Shown here: positions 17,618-27,691 of the stretch, piece after piece
Position numbering within the stretch: the stretch's first letter is position 1
Layout of the letters: every line of letters begins with the position of its first letter
NCBI RefSeq assembly: GCF_000961795.1
Contig: NZ_LADU01000114.1
Coordinates: forward strand, 1-64,000
Origin: Hyphomonas sp. BRH_c22
GTDB taxonomy: Bacteria > Pseudomonadota > Alphaproteobacteria > Caulobacterales > Hyphomonadaceae
Length of the DNA stretch: 64,000 nucleotides
Reading direction: 5' to 3'
Notes under the pieces: generated by a model
The model's database searches: none
Told to the model about the DNA's origin: nothing
What the model saw: only the letters and a program-made list of their open reading frames with translations
Made by a program: the position numbers and the translations under genes

Positions 17618-17775
17618 GTGCGTGTCATCCTGAACGTGCAAGTTTTGTTACACCAAGCTCATATCCTTTTTGTGCAGTGCGTCAAAGATCAAGCTTCAGT
17701 CAGCAGAATTCACTGCGTTGTGCGCAGCCTGTGGCGCGCAGGGCACAGAGGCCGGACGAGGCGGCCCAACAAAAA

Positions 17776-17799
17776 AAGCCCGGCGCAAGCGCCGGGCTT
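17776..17799 (-). terminator. Rho-independent terminator after etfBA
   Basis: A GC-rich hairpin (AAGCCCGGC paired with GCCGGGCTT) around a GCAAGC loop is preceded on the plus strand by an A-run at 17771-17777. On the minus strand this reads as stem then T-run. It lies 28 bases after the etfA stop and probably ends the etfBA transcript before the hydroxyacyl-CoA dehydrogenase gene. Confidence 0.85.
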
Positions 17800-17826
17800 C
17801 AAGCGTTTGGGAGGAAACGCAGTATT

Positions 17827-18756
17827 CTAGAGGGCGGCGGTCAGTTCCGGCACCGCATTGAAGAGATCTGCCACGAGACCATAATCGGCGACCTGGAAGA
17901 TCGGGGCTTCCTCGTCCTTGTTGATCGCGACGATGATCTTGGAATCCTTCATGCCGGCCAGGTGCTGGATGGCGCCCGAAATGCCGATGGCGATGTAAAG
18001 TTCCGGCGCAACGATCTTGCCGGTCTGGCCGACCTGGTAGTCATTGGGCGCATAGCCCGCATCAACCGCCGCGCGCGAGGCGCCGACAGCTGCGCCGAGC
18101 TTGTCGGCGAGCGGGATGATCACTTCCTGGAACTTTTCGGCAGAACCAAGAGCGCGGCCGCCGGAGACGACACGCTTGGCGCCGGTGAGTTCGGGGCGAT
18201 CCGATTTCACCATTTCTTCCGAAACGAATTCCGACTTGAACGGGCCGGAAGGCGCCGCAGCGTCTTCGATCGAGGCCGAACCGTCATTGCCGGCCGCCGG
18301 GAAAGCCGTACCGCGCACGGTGATGACTTTCTTCGCGTCGGAGGATTTGACCGTCATGATCGCGTTGCCGGCATAGATCGGGCGCACGAACGTGCTCTGG
18401 TCAATGACTTCGACGATTTCCGAGAGCTGCATGACATCGAGCTTTGCGGCGATGCGGGGCGCGATGTTCTTTCCGGTGGTGGTGGCGGCGATGAAGACGG
18501 CGTCATAGTTGGCCATTAGCGGCACGACGAGGGCTTCCATGGCTTCGGCGGTCTGCTTGCGCAGGCTGTCGCCTTCGGCCTTCAGCACCTTGCGGACGCC
18601 GGAGACCTTGGCCGCTTCCGGGGCCACTGCGCCAGCGTTTTCACCGGCAACGAGGATGTCGACGTCGCCGCCGAATTTCGAGGCGGCGGTGACAACCTTG
18701 TGGGTCGCGTCCGACAGGCCGCCATGGTGGTGTTCAGCAATTACGAGGACGGCCAT
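17827..18756 (-). CDS. etfA: Electron transfer flavoprotein subunit alpha
   Basis: The 309-residue protein ends with the FAD-binding domain of ETF alpha: [59 protein letters not shown] and [20 protein letters not shown]. The N-terminal domain starts [14 protein letters not shown]. With EtfB it carries electrons from acyl-CoA and other dehydrogenases to the quinone pool through ETF-ubiquinone oxidoreductase. Its start overlaps the etfB stop by one base (TAATG). Confidence 0.97.
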   Translation of the reverse strand: MAVLVIAEHHHGGLSDATHKVVTAASKFGGDVDILVAGENAGAVAPEAAKVSGVRKVLKAEGDSLRKQTAEAMEALVVPLMANYDAVFIAATTTGKNIAPRIAAKLDVMQLSEIVEVIDQSTFVRPIYAGNAIMTVKSSDAKKVITVRGTAFPAAGNDGSASIEDAAAPSGPFKSEFVSEEMVKSDRPELTGAKRVVSGGRALGSAEKFQEVIIPLADKLGAAVGASRAAVDAGYAPNDYQVGQTGKIVAPELYIAIGISGAIQHLAGMKDSKIIVAINKDEEAPIFQVADYGLVADLFNAVPELTAAL

Positions 18757-19502
18757 TACACAGCTCCTGCGGTTTTGAGTTTGGCGACCAGCGCGGCCAC
18801 ATCTTCGACCTTCTCGCCGCCCTTGCGCACAGGCGGCTCGGTGACGGAGATGACGGTGAGGCGCGGCGAGATGTCGACGCCATAGTCTTCCGGCGATTTC
18901 TCGGCGATCTCTTTCTTCTTGGCCTTCATGATGTTCGGCAGCGAGGCATAGCGCGGCTCGTTCAGGCGAAGGTCAACCGTGACGATGGCTGGCAGGGTGA
19001 GCGCAACCGTCTGCAGGCCGCCATCGACTTCGCGGGTGACGGTCAGCTTGCCGCCATCCTTTTCCAGCTTGTAGGCGAACGTGCCCTGCGGCCAGTCGAG
19101 CAGCGCGGCCAGCATCTGGCCGGTCTGGTTGGAGTCGTCATCAATCGCCTGCTTGCCGAGCAGCACGAGTTCCGGGCTTTCTTCGGCAACGACCTTGGCC
19201 AGCAGCTTGGCCACGGCCAGCGGTTCGACGGTCGCATCGGTCTTGATCAGGATGCCGCGATCTGCGCCCATGGCGAGCGCCGTGCGCAGGGTTTCCTGGG
19301 CCTGCTGGGGCCCAATGGAGACAACCACGATCTCGGTGACCGTGCCGGCCTCTTTCATCCTGACAGCCTCTTCGACGGAAATCTCGTCGAACGGGTTCAT
19401 GGACATCTTGACGTTTGCGAGGTCGACGCCGGACTTGTCCGGCTTGACGCGGACTTTCACGTTATAATCGATCACGCGTTTGACGGGCACGAGGACCTTC
19501 AT
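18756..19502 (-). CDS. etfB: Electron transfer flavoprotein subunit beta
   Basis: The 248-residue protein begins [22 protein letters not shown]. It contains [18 protein letters not shown] and the ETF-beta signature region [23 protein letters not shown]-binding residues lie in GADRGILI and [26 protein letters not shown]. EtfB pairs with EtfA as the soluble electron carrier of beta-oxidation. It is the first gene of the two-gene operon; its upstream region of 205 bases before the repeat is otherwise empty. Confidence 0.97.
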   Translation of the reverse strand: MKVLVPVKRVIDYNVKVRVKPDKSGVDLANVKMSMNPFDEISVEEAVRMKEAGTVTEIVVVSIGPQQAQETLRTALAMGADRGILIKTDATVEPLAVAKLLAKVVAEESPELVLLGKQAIDDDSNQTGQMLAALLDWPQGTFAYKLEKDGGKLTVTREVDGGLQTVALTLPAIVTVDLRLNEPRYASLPNIMKAKKKEIAEKSPEDYGVDISPRLTVISVTEPPVRKGGEKVEDVAALVAKLKTAGAV

Positions 19503-19707
19503 GCGGTGCTCCCTTTGGTTTCGAGGGGTTGAGATAGTGCGCCGTGACTAGCCGTCCGCCGCCAAAGACGCAAGGTTTACGTTGACGTTCAGGTCAATTT
19601 GGCGCGGTTTTCATTTCGCAATGGAACGATTTCGTGTTCGAGGCGCGCTTGTTCAGCGGCATACTTTCGCGCGGCCTTGCCTGTGCTGGGACTCGGCACC
19701 CTGAGGG

Positions 19708-19787
19708 GCTCATCCTGAGCGAAGTCGAAGGACGAGCGCGGGCTTCCAATATTTACCGCCCGGACCTCGTCCTTCGACTTCGCTCAG
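19708..19787. repeat. REP-like palindromic repeat, copy 2 (interrupted by IS110-type element)
   Basis: The left arm GCTCATCCTGAGCGAAGTC (19708-19726, continuing to 19736) is matched by an inverted right arm, CTCGTCCTTCGACTTCGCTC (from 19766). The right arm stops after its CTCAG at 19787. Its missing end, GATGAGC, reappears at 20909-20915, so the mobile element split this arm. The repeat lies in the region upstream of etfB, which otherwise shows no gene from 19503 to 19787. Confidence 0.88.
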
Positions 19788-19802
19788 CGACTGTCTTGGG
19801 GG

Positions 19803-21265
<1,463 letters not shown>

Positions 21266-21319
21266 CTCATGTCCTTCCACGACAGGCATGGGAGGCACAC
21301 TACATGCAAACAGGAAGGA

Positions 21320-21883
21320 TTAGAACTTCACTTCAGGCGGTGTGCTGAGCGCCTCGCGGCCTTCAAGGCCGACATCGAAGAAGTCACGCGGCTCGAAGCT
21401 GAACATCCCGGCAATGATGGAGCCGGGGAACTGCTCGCGTGAGGTGTTGTAGTCCTGCACGGCGGAGTTGTAGAAACGCCGCGCCGCGGCCAGCTTGTCT
21501 TCGATCGCCGAGAGCTCGTTCTGCAGCTGGATGAAGTTCTGGTTCGCCTTGAGGTCCGGATAGGCTTCGGCCAGCGCGAACAGCTTGCCCAGCGCGCCGG
21601 TCAGCATGCCTTCGGCCGCAGACATCTCTGCAGGGGTCGATGCCGACTGCGCCGCACTGCGCGCCGCGATCACCTGCTGGAAGGTTTCCTGCTCGTGCTT
21701 GGCATAGCCCTTCACCGTCTCGACAAGGTTCGGGATCAGGTTCTGGCGCTGCTTCAGCTGAACGTCCACGTCGGCAAAGGCCTGATTGACCCGCTGGCGC
21801 TTCATCACCAGGCCGTTGTAGATCAGGATGACAAAGCCGACGACGGCGACCACTGCCGCCAGAACGATTAGAATGGGGCTCAT
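21320..21883 (-). CDS. lemA: LemA family protein
   Basis: The 187-residue protein has one N-terminal membrane helix (residues 3-23). The LemA core follows: YNGLVMKRQRVNQAFADVDVQLKQRQNLIPNLVETVKGYAKHE, then YPDLKANQNFIQLQNELSAIEDKLAAARRFYN and VQDYNTSREQFPGSIIAGMF. LemA proteins are helical-bundle membrane proteins of unsettled function, often paired with a TPM-domain protein. No such partner is next to it here. The ATG at 21881-21883 is chosen because the membrane helix begins directly after it. Confidence 0.92.
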   Translation of the reverse strand: MSPILIVLAAVVAVVGFVILIYNGLVMKRQRVNQAFADVDVQLKQRQNLIPNLVETVKGYAKHEQETFQQVIAARSAAQSASTPAEMSAAEGMLTGALGKLFALAEAYPDLKANQNFIQLQNELSAIEDKLAAARRFYNSAVQDYNTSREQFPGSIIAGMFSFEPRDFFDVGLEGREALSTPPEVKF

Positions 21884-21994
21884 GAGCCGTCCCTCCACAA
21901 AATCAGATACACATGGCCTAGCGGCCAGACGCGTTTTGCGCAAGTCAGGCCAACCCGCTGGCTCTTACCATTCAAGTTTGCTTAAACTGGCGCC

Positions 21995-22744
21995 ATGTCC
22001 GACGCTGCCACCCTCGCGCGCATGATCAACGCGGCAACGCGCGTGATGGTTTTCACCGGTGCGGGCATCTCGACCGAGAGCGGCATTCCCGATTTCCGCA
22101 GCCCCGGCGGCGTCTGGTCCACGATGAAGCCGATCTACTTCCAGGATTTTGTCGCCTCGCGCGACCAGCGCCGCGAAGCCTGGACGCGCGTCTTCAACCG
22201 CTCGGCCGGCTGGGTCGGCGCCAGCCCCAATGCTGGCCACCGCGCCGTGGCGCGGCTCGTCGCCTCGGGCAAGGTCGGCGCGGTGGTGACGCAGAATGTC
22301 GACAACCTGCACCAGGAGTCCGGCGTGCCGCCAGAGCAGGTCATCGAGGTGCACGGCAACGCCACCTATGCGCGCTGCCTCACCTGCGGCAAGCGCTACG
22401 AGATCGAAAAGCTCAAGCCCCGCTGGGAAGCGGACGAGGACCTGACCTGCGTGTTCTGCACCGGCCTGATCAAGACCGCGACCATATCGTTCGGCCAGGC
22501 CATGCCGGAAGACAAGATGGAACGCGCCGCTGAAGAAGCCCTGCTCTGCGACCTCTGCCTTGTGCTTGGCTCGTCCCTCGTCGTCTACCCCGCCGCCGGC
22601 ATCCCGCTGGAAGCCAAGCGCAACGGCGCCAAACTGGTCATCGTCAACCGCGAACCCACCGATCAGGATGCCTATGCGGACCTGGTGCTGAACACGGAGA
22701 TCGGGCCGCTGATGAATGCCGTGCTGGAGCAGCTGTCCAACTGA
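21995..22744 (+). CDS. Sirtuin NAD-dependent protein deacylase
   Basis: The 249-residue protein has the sirtuin motifs in order: FTGAGISTESGIPDFRSPGG (residues 20-39), TQNVDNLHQESG (99-110) and catalytic H120 in EVHGNATYARC. The four zinc cysteines are C128, C131, C152 and C155. VLGSSLVVYPAAGIP and IVNREPTDQD close the NAD site. It removes acyl groups from lysines, producing nicotinamide and O-acyl-ADP-ribose. It is divergent from lemA and convergent with the small heat-shock gene. Confidence 0.95.
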   Translation: MSDAATLARMINAATRVMVFTGAGISTESGIPDFRSPGGVWSTMKPIYFQDFVASRDQRREAWTRVFNRSAGWVGASPNAGHRAVARLVASGKVGAVVTQNVDNLHQESGVPPEQVIEVHGNATYARCLTCGKRYEIEKLKPRWEADEDLTCVFCTGLIKTATISFGQAMPEDKMERAAEEALLCDLCLVLGSSLVVYPAAGIPLEAKRNGAKLVIVNREPTDQDAYADLVLNTEIGPLMNAVLEQLSN

Positions 22745-22751
22745 CCCAAGC

Positions 22752-22781
22752 ATGAAGGGCTGACTGCGGGCAGTCCTTCAT
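22752..22781. terminator. Possible bidirectional terminator hairpin
   Basis: ATGAAG (22752-22757) pairs with CTTCAT (22776-22781), and GACTG pairs with CAGTC inside, with a four-base bulge and a CGGG loop. It lies between the convergent sirtuin and heat-shock genes. There is no clear T-run on either side, so termination is uncertain. Confidence 0.4.
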
Positions 22782-22808
22782 TGATTGCAGAAAATGCCGG
22801 ACGCCTGC

Positions 22809-23312
22809 CTAGTCGGCCTTCTTGATTTCGACACGCCGGACCTTTTCGACCTTCTCCGGCGATTTCGGCAGCTCGACATGAATGACGCCGTTCTTGAAGG
22901 TCGCCTTGATGTCGCCCTCTTTCACGTCGTTCGGTAATTGCAGCGAACGCTTGAACATGCCGTAGGAACGCTCCGAATACTGGATGCCGTTTTCCTTCTT
23001 GTTTTCCGCATGTTTGCGCTCGCCCTCGATCGTCAGGATGCCATCGGCGACATTCACCTCGACTTCGTTTTCGCTCATGCCCGGCAGGTCAGCTTCAATC
23101 AGATATGCAGTGTCGGTTTCGGAAACCTCGATTTCCGGCATGCTGATTGCGCCATTGCCTGACGCAAAATGCCGCTCCAAGCCGTTGCTCTGCCAGACAT
23201 CCTGAAACAGGCGGTCAATACCGCGATGCAGTGTTTCAAAGGGATCGTTCGACGGACCAAGAACCGGAAGGTTCGACCTGTTTCCGAAGGGAATCAAATC
23301 ACGGAATGACAT
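22809..23312 (-). CDS. Small heat-shock protein, Hsp20/alpha-crystallin family
   Basis: The 167-residue protein has an N-terminal region with DPFETLHRGIDRLFQDVW. The alpha-crystallin domain follows: PEIEVSETDTAYLIEADLPGMSENEVEV, GILTIEGERKH and YGMFKRSLQLPNDVKEGDIKATFKNGVIHVELPK. Such proteins are ATP-independent chaperones that hold unfolding proteins. The upstream region carries a hairpin and an inverted repeat that could control expression. Confidence 0.95.
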   Translation of the reverse strand: MSFRDLIPFGNRSNLPVLGPSNDPFETLHRGIDRLFQDVWQSNGLERHFASGNGAISMPEIEVSETDTAYLIEADLPGMSENEVEVNVADGILTIEGERKHAENKKENGIQYSERSYGMFKRSLQLPNDVKEGDIKATFKNGVIHVELPKSPEKVEKVRRVEIKKAD

Positions 23313-23344
23313 TTTAAGTTCCTTTCCAAACTGGTTATCGACGC

Positions 23345-23376
23345 GCGGCCCTCAGCCCCTGTCAGGACAGGGCCGC
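23345..23376 (-). promoter_or_regulatory. Hairpin in the 5' region of the small heat-shock gene
   Basis: GCGGCCC (from 23345) pairs with GGGCCGC (23370-23376), and CCTGTC/GACAGG (23358-23363 with 23366-23371) forms a second, partly competing hairpin. The structure lies 33 bases upstream of the start codon. It does not obviously cover the ribosome-binding site as a classical ROSE thermometer would. Confidence 0.35.
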
Positions 23377-23383
23377 AGGGAAA

Positions 23384-23423
23384 AATTTAGTCACGCCCCG
23401 GCTGAACTCAATACGTGAGTTCA
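23384..23423 (-). promoter_or_regulatory. Putative heat-shock gene promoter with overlapping inverted repeat
   Basis: On the minus strand TTGAGT (complement of 23406-23411) and TAAATT (complement of 23384-23389) are 16 bases apart. The -35-like element is inside a perfect inverted repeat, TGAACTCA (23403-23410) and TGAGTTCA (23416-23423). A repressor could bind there. The assignment is from pattern only. Confidence 0.4.
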
Positions 23424-23496
23424 CCTAAGCTCGGTCCATTAACGCTTATTCATGGCGCCCGCCGGACTGGTTGCCTGTCGCGGCCCTTGTGGCGTG

Positions 23497-25731
23497 TCAG
23501 CCGTTAAACGTGCCCGTCCGCGGGAAGCCCTTCGGCACGGTCTTGCCGGCCTGGGCCCGCTTGCCGATCCACTCTTCCCATTCCGGGAAGGCACGGTGGC
23601 GCCCGCCAGCCATCACGATCAGGCCGTCGCGCTTGTCGAACGTCATCAGGTCGGCCAGCGTGTCCTTGCCGCGATAGGCCTGCAGCTTGTTGCCCTTACC
23701 GCGCGCCATTTCGGGCAGCTCGTCGAGCGGGAAGATCAGCATCTTCCGGTTTGATCCGACCACGGCCAGCATGTCGCCCTCAACCGGCATGCAAACGTTC
23801 AGCGTACCCTCGCCGGTATTGACCGCCTGCTTGCCCGCCTTGCGGTTGGATTCCAGTTCCTTCTCGTCGACCACAAAACCATAGCCGACGGTCGAGGCCA
23901 TGACGCGCTTGCGGCCCTCCTCCAGCTTGAACATCGCAACGATATCCACGCTGTCCTCCAGCTCGATCGACAGGCGGATCGGCTCGCCATGCCCGCGCCC
24001 GCCCGGCAGCTTGTCGGCCATCAGCGTGAACGCCCGGCCATCCGACGCCATCAGGATGATCTTGTCCGTACTCATCACTTCTTCGCTCAGGTACAGCTCG
24101 TCGCCATCCTTGAACTTGGTCGCATCCGGGTCCAGGCCGTGGCCCTTCATCCCGCGTATCCAGCCCTGCGCCGACAGGACAACCGTCAGCGGCTCCTTCG
24201 GGCGCGAGGCTTCAAGGGCAGCGGCCAGGTCCACATCCGGCGCGTCTTCAAACTGCGCGCGGCGATCACCCAGCGCCGGGTCTTCGGTCAGCTGGTCACG
24301 CGCGGCCTTCAGCTGCTTGGAAACGCTCGTCCACTGGCGCGCGGTCGACCCGATCAGCTTGACCAGCTCGTCGCGCTCCTCGACCAGCTTGGTGTGCTCG
24401 CCACGGATTTCCATTTCTTCCAGCTTGCGCAAGGCCCGCAAACGCAGGTTCAGGATGGCTTCGGCCTGGATGTCGGAAATCCCGAACCGCGCCATCAATT
24501 CCTGCTTGGGCTCATCCTCTTCGCGGATGATGCGGATCACCTCGTCGATATTGAGATAGGCGATCAGGTAGCCGTCGAGCAGGTGCAGGCGCTTCTCGAT
24601 CTTGTCGAGGCGAAACTCGGCGCGGCGCACGACCACTTCGCGGCGATGCTCCAGATAGGCCTTCAGCACGTCCTTCAGGCCCATGACCTGCGGCGCGCCC
24701 TTGTGCAGCACGTTCATGTTCATGCTGAAACGCGTTTCCAGGTCGCAGACCTTGAACAGGCTTTCCATCAGCACGTCGGGTTCCACCGTCTTGGCGCGCG
24801 GCACCAGCACGAGGCGCACGTCCTCGGCGCTCTCGTCGCGCACATCGTCCAGCAGCGGCAGTTTCTTCTGCTCCAACAGCTCGCCCAGCTTCTCCAGCAG
24901 GCGCGATTTCTGCACCTGGTAGGGAATCTGCGTCACGATGATCTGGTAGGTGCCCCGGCCGGTATCCTCGACCTCCCATTTCGCCCGCATGCGGAAGCTG
25001 CCCCGGCCCGTCTCATAGGCGTCGAGCATGGATTCACGGGATTCGACGATCACGCCGCCTGTCGGGAAATCCGGCCCCTTCACGAACTGCATCAGGTCAG
25101 CCGTCGTCGCCTTCGGCGTCTCGATCAGGAAGCGCGCGGCATCGATCACCTCGGCCGCATTGTGCGGCGGAATGCTGGTCGCCATGCCCACCGCGATACC
25201 CGTCGCACCATTGCAGAGCAGGTTCGGGAAGCCCGCCGGCAGCACGACCGGCTCTTCGTCATTCTCGGCATAGTTGGCGCGGAAATCGACGGCGTTCTCG
25301 CTGAGGCCATCCAGCAGCAGTTCCGCCGCATGGGTCATCCGCGCTTCGGTATAGCGATAGGCGGCTGCGCTATCCCCGTCGATATTGCCAAAGTTGCCCT
25401 GGCCATCGACCAGCGGGTAGCGGACGTTGAAATCCTGCGCCAGGCGCACCAGCGTGTCATAGATCGAGCTGTCGCCGTGCGGGTGCCAGTTACCCATCAC
25501 GTCGCCGACAATCTTGGCGCACTTGCGGAAACCGCCTTCGGGATCCAGCTTCAGCTCCCGCATCCCATACAGGATGCGCCGCTGAACCGGCTTCAGGCCG
25601 TCACGCACATCCGGCAGCGCGCGGGAGGTAATGGTCGAGAGCGCATAGGCGAGATAGCGCTTCGACAGCGCCTCACTCATGGGTTCATTGATGATCCGGT
25701 CTTCCGGGCCACCGTCAAGCAGGTCGGTCAT
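23497..25731 (-). CDS. parC: DNA topoisomerase IV subunit A
   Basis: The 744-residue protein has the breakage-reunion domain with ALPDVRDGLKPVQRRILYGM, GNWHPHGDSSIYDTLVRLAQDF and the catalytic tyrosine Y127 in AAYRYTEARM. The tower and coiled-coil (LDGYLIAYLNIDEVIRIIREEDEPK) follow. The C-terminal part has beta-pinwheel strands but no GyrA box (QRRGGKG). This length and lack of box indicate ParC, not GyrA. It unlinks daughter chromosomes together with ParE, which is not in the window. The start is set at MTDLLDGGPEDRI. Confidence 0.95.
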   Translation of the reverse strand: MTDLLDGGPEDRIINEPMSEALSKRYLAYALSTITSRALPDVRDGLKPVQRRILYGMRELKLDPEGGFRKCAKIVGDVMGNWHPHGDSSIYDTLVRLAQDFNVRYPLVDGQGNFGNIDGDSAAAYRYTEARMTHAAELLLDGLSENAVDFRANYAENDEEPVVLPAGFPNLLCNGATGIAVGMATSIPPHNAAEVIDAARFLIETPKATTADLMQFVKGPDFPTGGVIVESRESMLDAYETGRGSFRMRAKWEVEDTGRGTYQIIVTQIPYQVQKSRLLEKLGELLEQKKLPLLDDVRDESAEDVRLVLVPRAKTVEPDVLMESLFKVCDLETRFSMNMNVLHKGAPQVMGLKDVLKAYLEHRREVVVRRAEFRLDKIEKRLHLLDGYLIAYLNIDEVIRIIREEDEPKQELMARFGISDIQAEAILNLRLRALRKLEEMEIRGEHTKLVEERDELVKLIGSTARQWTSVSKQLKAARDQLTEDPALGDRRAQFEDAPDVDLAAALEASRPKEPLTVVLSAQGWIRGMKGHGLDPDATKFKDGDELYLSEEVMSTDKIILMASDGRAFTLMADKLPGGRGHGEPIRLSIELEDSVDIVAMFKLEEGRKRVMASTVGYGFVVDEKELESNRKAGKQAVNTGEGTLNVCMPVEGDMLAVVGSNRKMLIFPLDELPEMARGKGNKLQAYRGKDTLADLMTFDKRDGLIVMAGGRHRAFPEWEEWIGKRAQAGKTVPKGFPRTGTFNG

Positions 25732-25806
25732 TCTGGCCTCTTTGCATCTCGTGCCACATTCTGGTGCAGGGGCCCGGTCTATACCGACTCGGGCCACTGC
25801 GCAGCA

Positions 25807-25831
25807 TTAACAGAAACGGCGGTTTGGTTAA
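25807..25831. promoter_or_regulatory. Paired TTAA half-sites with 17-base spacer (extensin-like/parC intergenic)
   Basis: TTAACA at 25807 and TTGGTTAA ending at 25831 are separated so that the two TTAA tetramers are 17 bases apart. The distal half resembles the complement of the CtrA half-site TTAACCA. The site is 22 bases from the extensin-like start and 76 bases upstream of parC. The same arrangement recurs before the TipF-like gene (59597-59621). Confidence 0.35.
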
Positions 25832-25853
25832 GGAATGGGTAAAACGCAAGCAA

Positions 25854-26537
25854 ATGACTGAGTTTCGGGCCTGGCTCCTCCTTCTCGGCGTACCCGTGCT
25901 TGTGGTCGCCCTGCTCCTGTGGGTGGCGCCGCCGCGGCACAACCCGTTCGCGCCCATCGACCTGACAGACCGGATCGGCTTCGGCACCAAGGCCAAGCTG
26001 GAGCGCGCCCGTGACCAGCGGGACGTCTGTTTCGCGGCCCTCGATTCGGCATCCATCCTCTACACCCCGCTCGAAGACGACCCCAAAGGCCAGAAATGCA
26101 GCCTGCGGGGCGCCCTCACCCTCGACCGCACCCTCACCCCCTATTCCGCCACACTCAGCATGACCTGCGCCCAGACGGCCGCCCTCTACACCTGGGAACG
26201 CCATGTCGCCCGCCCGGCAGCAGTGGAAATCTTCGGCTCACCCCTCGCCCGGATCGAAACCTATGGCAGCTTCTCCTGTCGCAACATCGCCGGCAGCGGC
26301 CGCCTCTCCGAACATGCCCACGCCAATGCCGTCGACATTTCCGGCTTCCGCCTTGAGGATGGCCGCCTGATCGACGTGAAAACCCACTGGAAACAAGGCG
26401 GAAAGGAGGCGAAATTCCTCAAGCGCGTGCACGAAGGCGGCTGCGATATCTTCTCCGTCACCCTCGGCCCCGACTATAATGCCGCCCACGCGGACCATTT
26501 CCACTTCGACATGGGCAATGGCGGCATCTGCCGCTAA
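25854..26537 (+). CDS. Extensin-like C-terminal domain protein (predicted peptidase)
   Basis: The 227-residue protein has an N-terminal membrane anchor (about residues 5-22). The extensin-like C domain includes TCAQTAALYTWERHVARPAA, SFSCRNIAGSGRLSEHAHANAVDISGFRL and the terminal HADHFHFDMGNGGICR. The histidines and aspartate in HAHANAVDISGF and HADHFHFD resemble the zinc site of M15 peptidases, which suggests action on peptidoglycan. Cysteine pairs are likely disulfides. The start codon is the ATG at 25854, just before the membrane helix. Confidence 0.88.
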   Translation: MTEFRAWLLLLGVPVLVVALLLWVAPPRHNPFAPIDLTDRIGFGTKAKLERARDQRDVCFAALDSASILYTPLEDDPKGQKCSLRGALTLDRTLTPYSATLSMTCAQTAALYTWERHVARPAAVEIFGSPLARIETYGSFSCRNIAGSGRLSEHAHANAVDISGFRLEDGRLIDVKTHWKQGGKEAKFLKRVHEGGCDIFSVTLGPDYNAAHADHFHFDMGNGGICR

Positions 26538-26619
26538 GGCACCTGCCGCAAGGACTCCCCTTCTGCACCCGGCAATCTTCGCTACACTGCTGAAAAACAA
26601 GAAGATCAGGGAGTTTCAA

Positions 26620-27048
26620 ATGACCCATGCCATGCTTCTGCCCGTTGCCGTCCTTGCGGCCTGGTCACTGGTGATGTGGATATGGATGCTCAAGACGCGT
26701 GTCCCGGCGATGCAAAAGGCGCAGATGCACCCTGAAAAGGCCAAGCATACGCGCAGCGACGCCTTCAACGCCCTGCCCTCGGAAGTCCGCCAGATTTCGG
26801 ACAACTACAACCATCTCATGGAACAGCCGACCATTTTCTATGCCTTGGCTCTGGCCCTCGCGCTCAGCGGATCTGCAGGCTTGGTTGATGTCGGCTTTGC
26901 GTGGGCGTACGTCGCCATCCGCATCGTACACTCGATCTGGCAGGCCACCGCCAACAAGGTCATGATCCGATTCTACATGTTCATCGCATCGACACTGATG
27001 CTCTTCCCGCTAGCAGGACGGGCGATCTACATCCTTGCGACAAGCTGA
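26620..27048 (+). CDS. MAPEG family membrane protein
   Basis: The 142-residue protein has four hydrophobic helices: residues about 4-22, 70-90, 92-110 and 118-138. The loops between them carry LPSEVRQISDNYNHLMEQPTIFYALALAL and AIRIVHSIWQATANKVMIRFYMF, which match MAPEG (membrane-associated eicosanoid and glutathione metabolism) proteins. The family includes glutathione-binding enzymes. The downstream gene is a glutathione S-transferase, starting 31 bases later, so a shared detoxification role is plausible. Confidence 0.85.
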   Translation: MTHAMLLPVAVLAAWSLVMWIWMLKTRVPAMQKAQMHPEKAKHTRSDAFNALPSEVRQISDNYNHLMEQPTIFYALALALALSGSAGLVDVGFAWAYVAIRIVHSIWQATANKVMIRFYMFIASTLMLFPLAGRAIYILATS

Positions 27049-27079
27049 AAACAAGAATGATTCCAAAGGGAAGCACCTC

Positions 27080-27691
27080 ATGAAACTCTACACATCCATC
27101 GGCCCCAACCCGCATGTCGTGCGCATGTTCATGGCCGAACGCGGCATCACCCTGCCCACGCAGGACGTCGACATCGTCAAGGGCGCGAATCTCGGCGAGC
27201 CCTATCTCTCGGTCAATCCGGCCGCCCAGTCGCCCGCGCTGGAACTCGACGATGGCAGCATCATCACCGAGATCTGGCCGATCTGCGAATATCTCGACGA
27301 GACCCATACCGGCGACAGCCTGTTCGGCGCGACGCCCGAGAAACGCGCCCAGACGCGCCGCTGGACGCGCTGGACAGACCTCAACGTGCTGGAACCGATG
27401 ACCAATGGCTTCCGCTTTGCCGAGGGCCTCGCCATGTTCAAGGACCGCACACGCTGCCTGCCAGACGCCGCCCCCGGCCTGAAGGCCCGCGCGCAGGACA
27501 AGCTTGCCTTCCTCGACGGCCAGCTCGCCACCCGCGACCATATTGCCGGGGATGTCTTCAGTTTCGCCGACATCATGCTGTTCTGCTTCCAGGCCTTCGG
27601 CAACCAGATCGGCCAGCCGCTGAACCCGGAATTGAAGAACCTCACCGCCTGGTTCGAGCGCGTCGGCGCCCGCCCCAGCGCCAGCGTCTAG
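27080..27691 (+). CDS. Glutathione S-transferase family protein
   Basis: The 203-residue protein has the thioredoxin-like N-terminal domain, MKLYTSIGPNPHVVRMFMAERG, with the cis-proline loop NPAAQSPALELDDGSIITEIWPICEYLDE. The all-helical C-terminal domain follows, with GDVFSFADIMLFCFQAFG holding the conserved aspartate of the N-capping box. It probably conjugates or isomerises glutathione-linked substrates; none is identified. The stop overlaps the end of recO by four bases. The ATG at 27080 is preferred to one fifteen codons upstream. Confidence 0.92.
   Translation: MKLYTSIGPNPHVVRMFMAERGITLPTQDVDIVKGANLGEPYLSVNPAAQSPALELDDGSIITEIWPICEYLDETHTGDSLFGATPEKRAQTRRWTRWTDLNVLEPMTNGFRFAEGLAMFKDRTRCLPDAAPGLKARAQDKLAFLDGQLATRDHIAGDVFSFADIMLFCFQAFGNQIGQPLNPELKNLTAWFERVGARPSASV

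Noticed and set aside
23989-25842. 617-codon plus-strand frame opposite parC
   Set aside because: It is antisense to topoisomerase IV subunit A and has a skewed composition.
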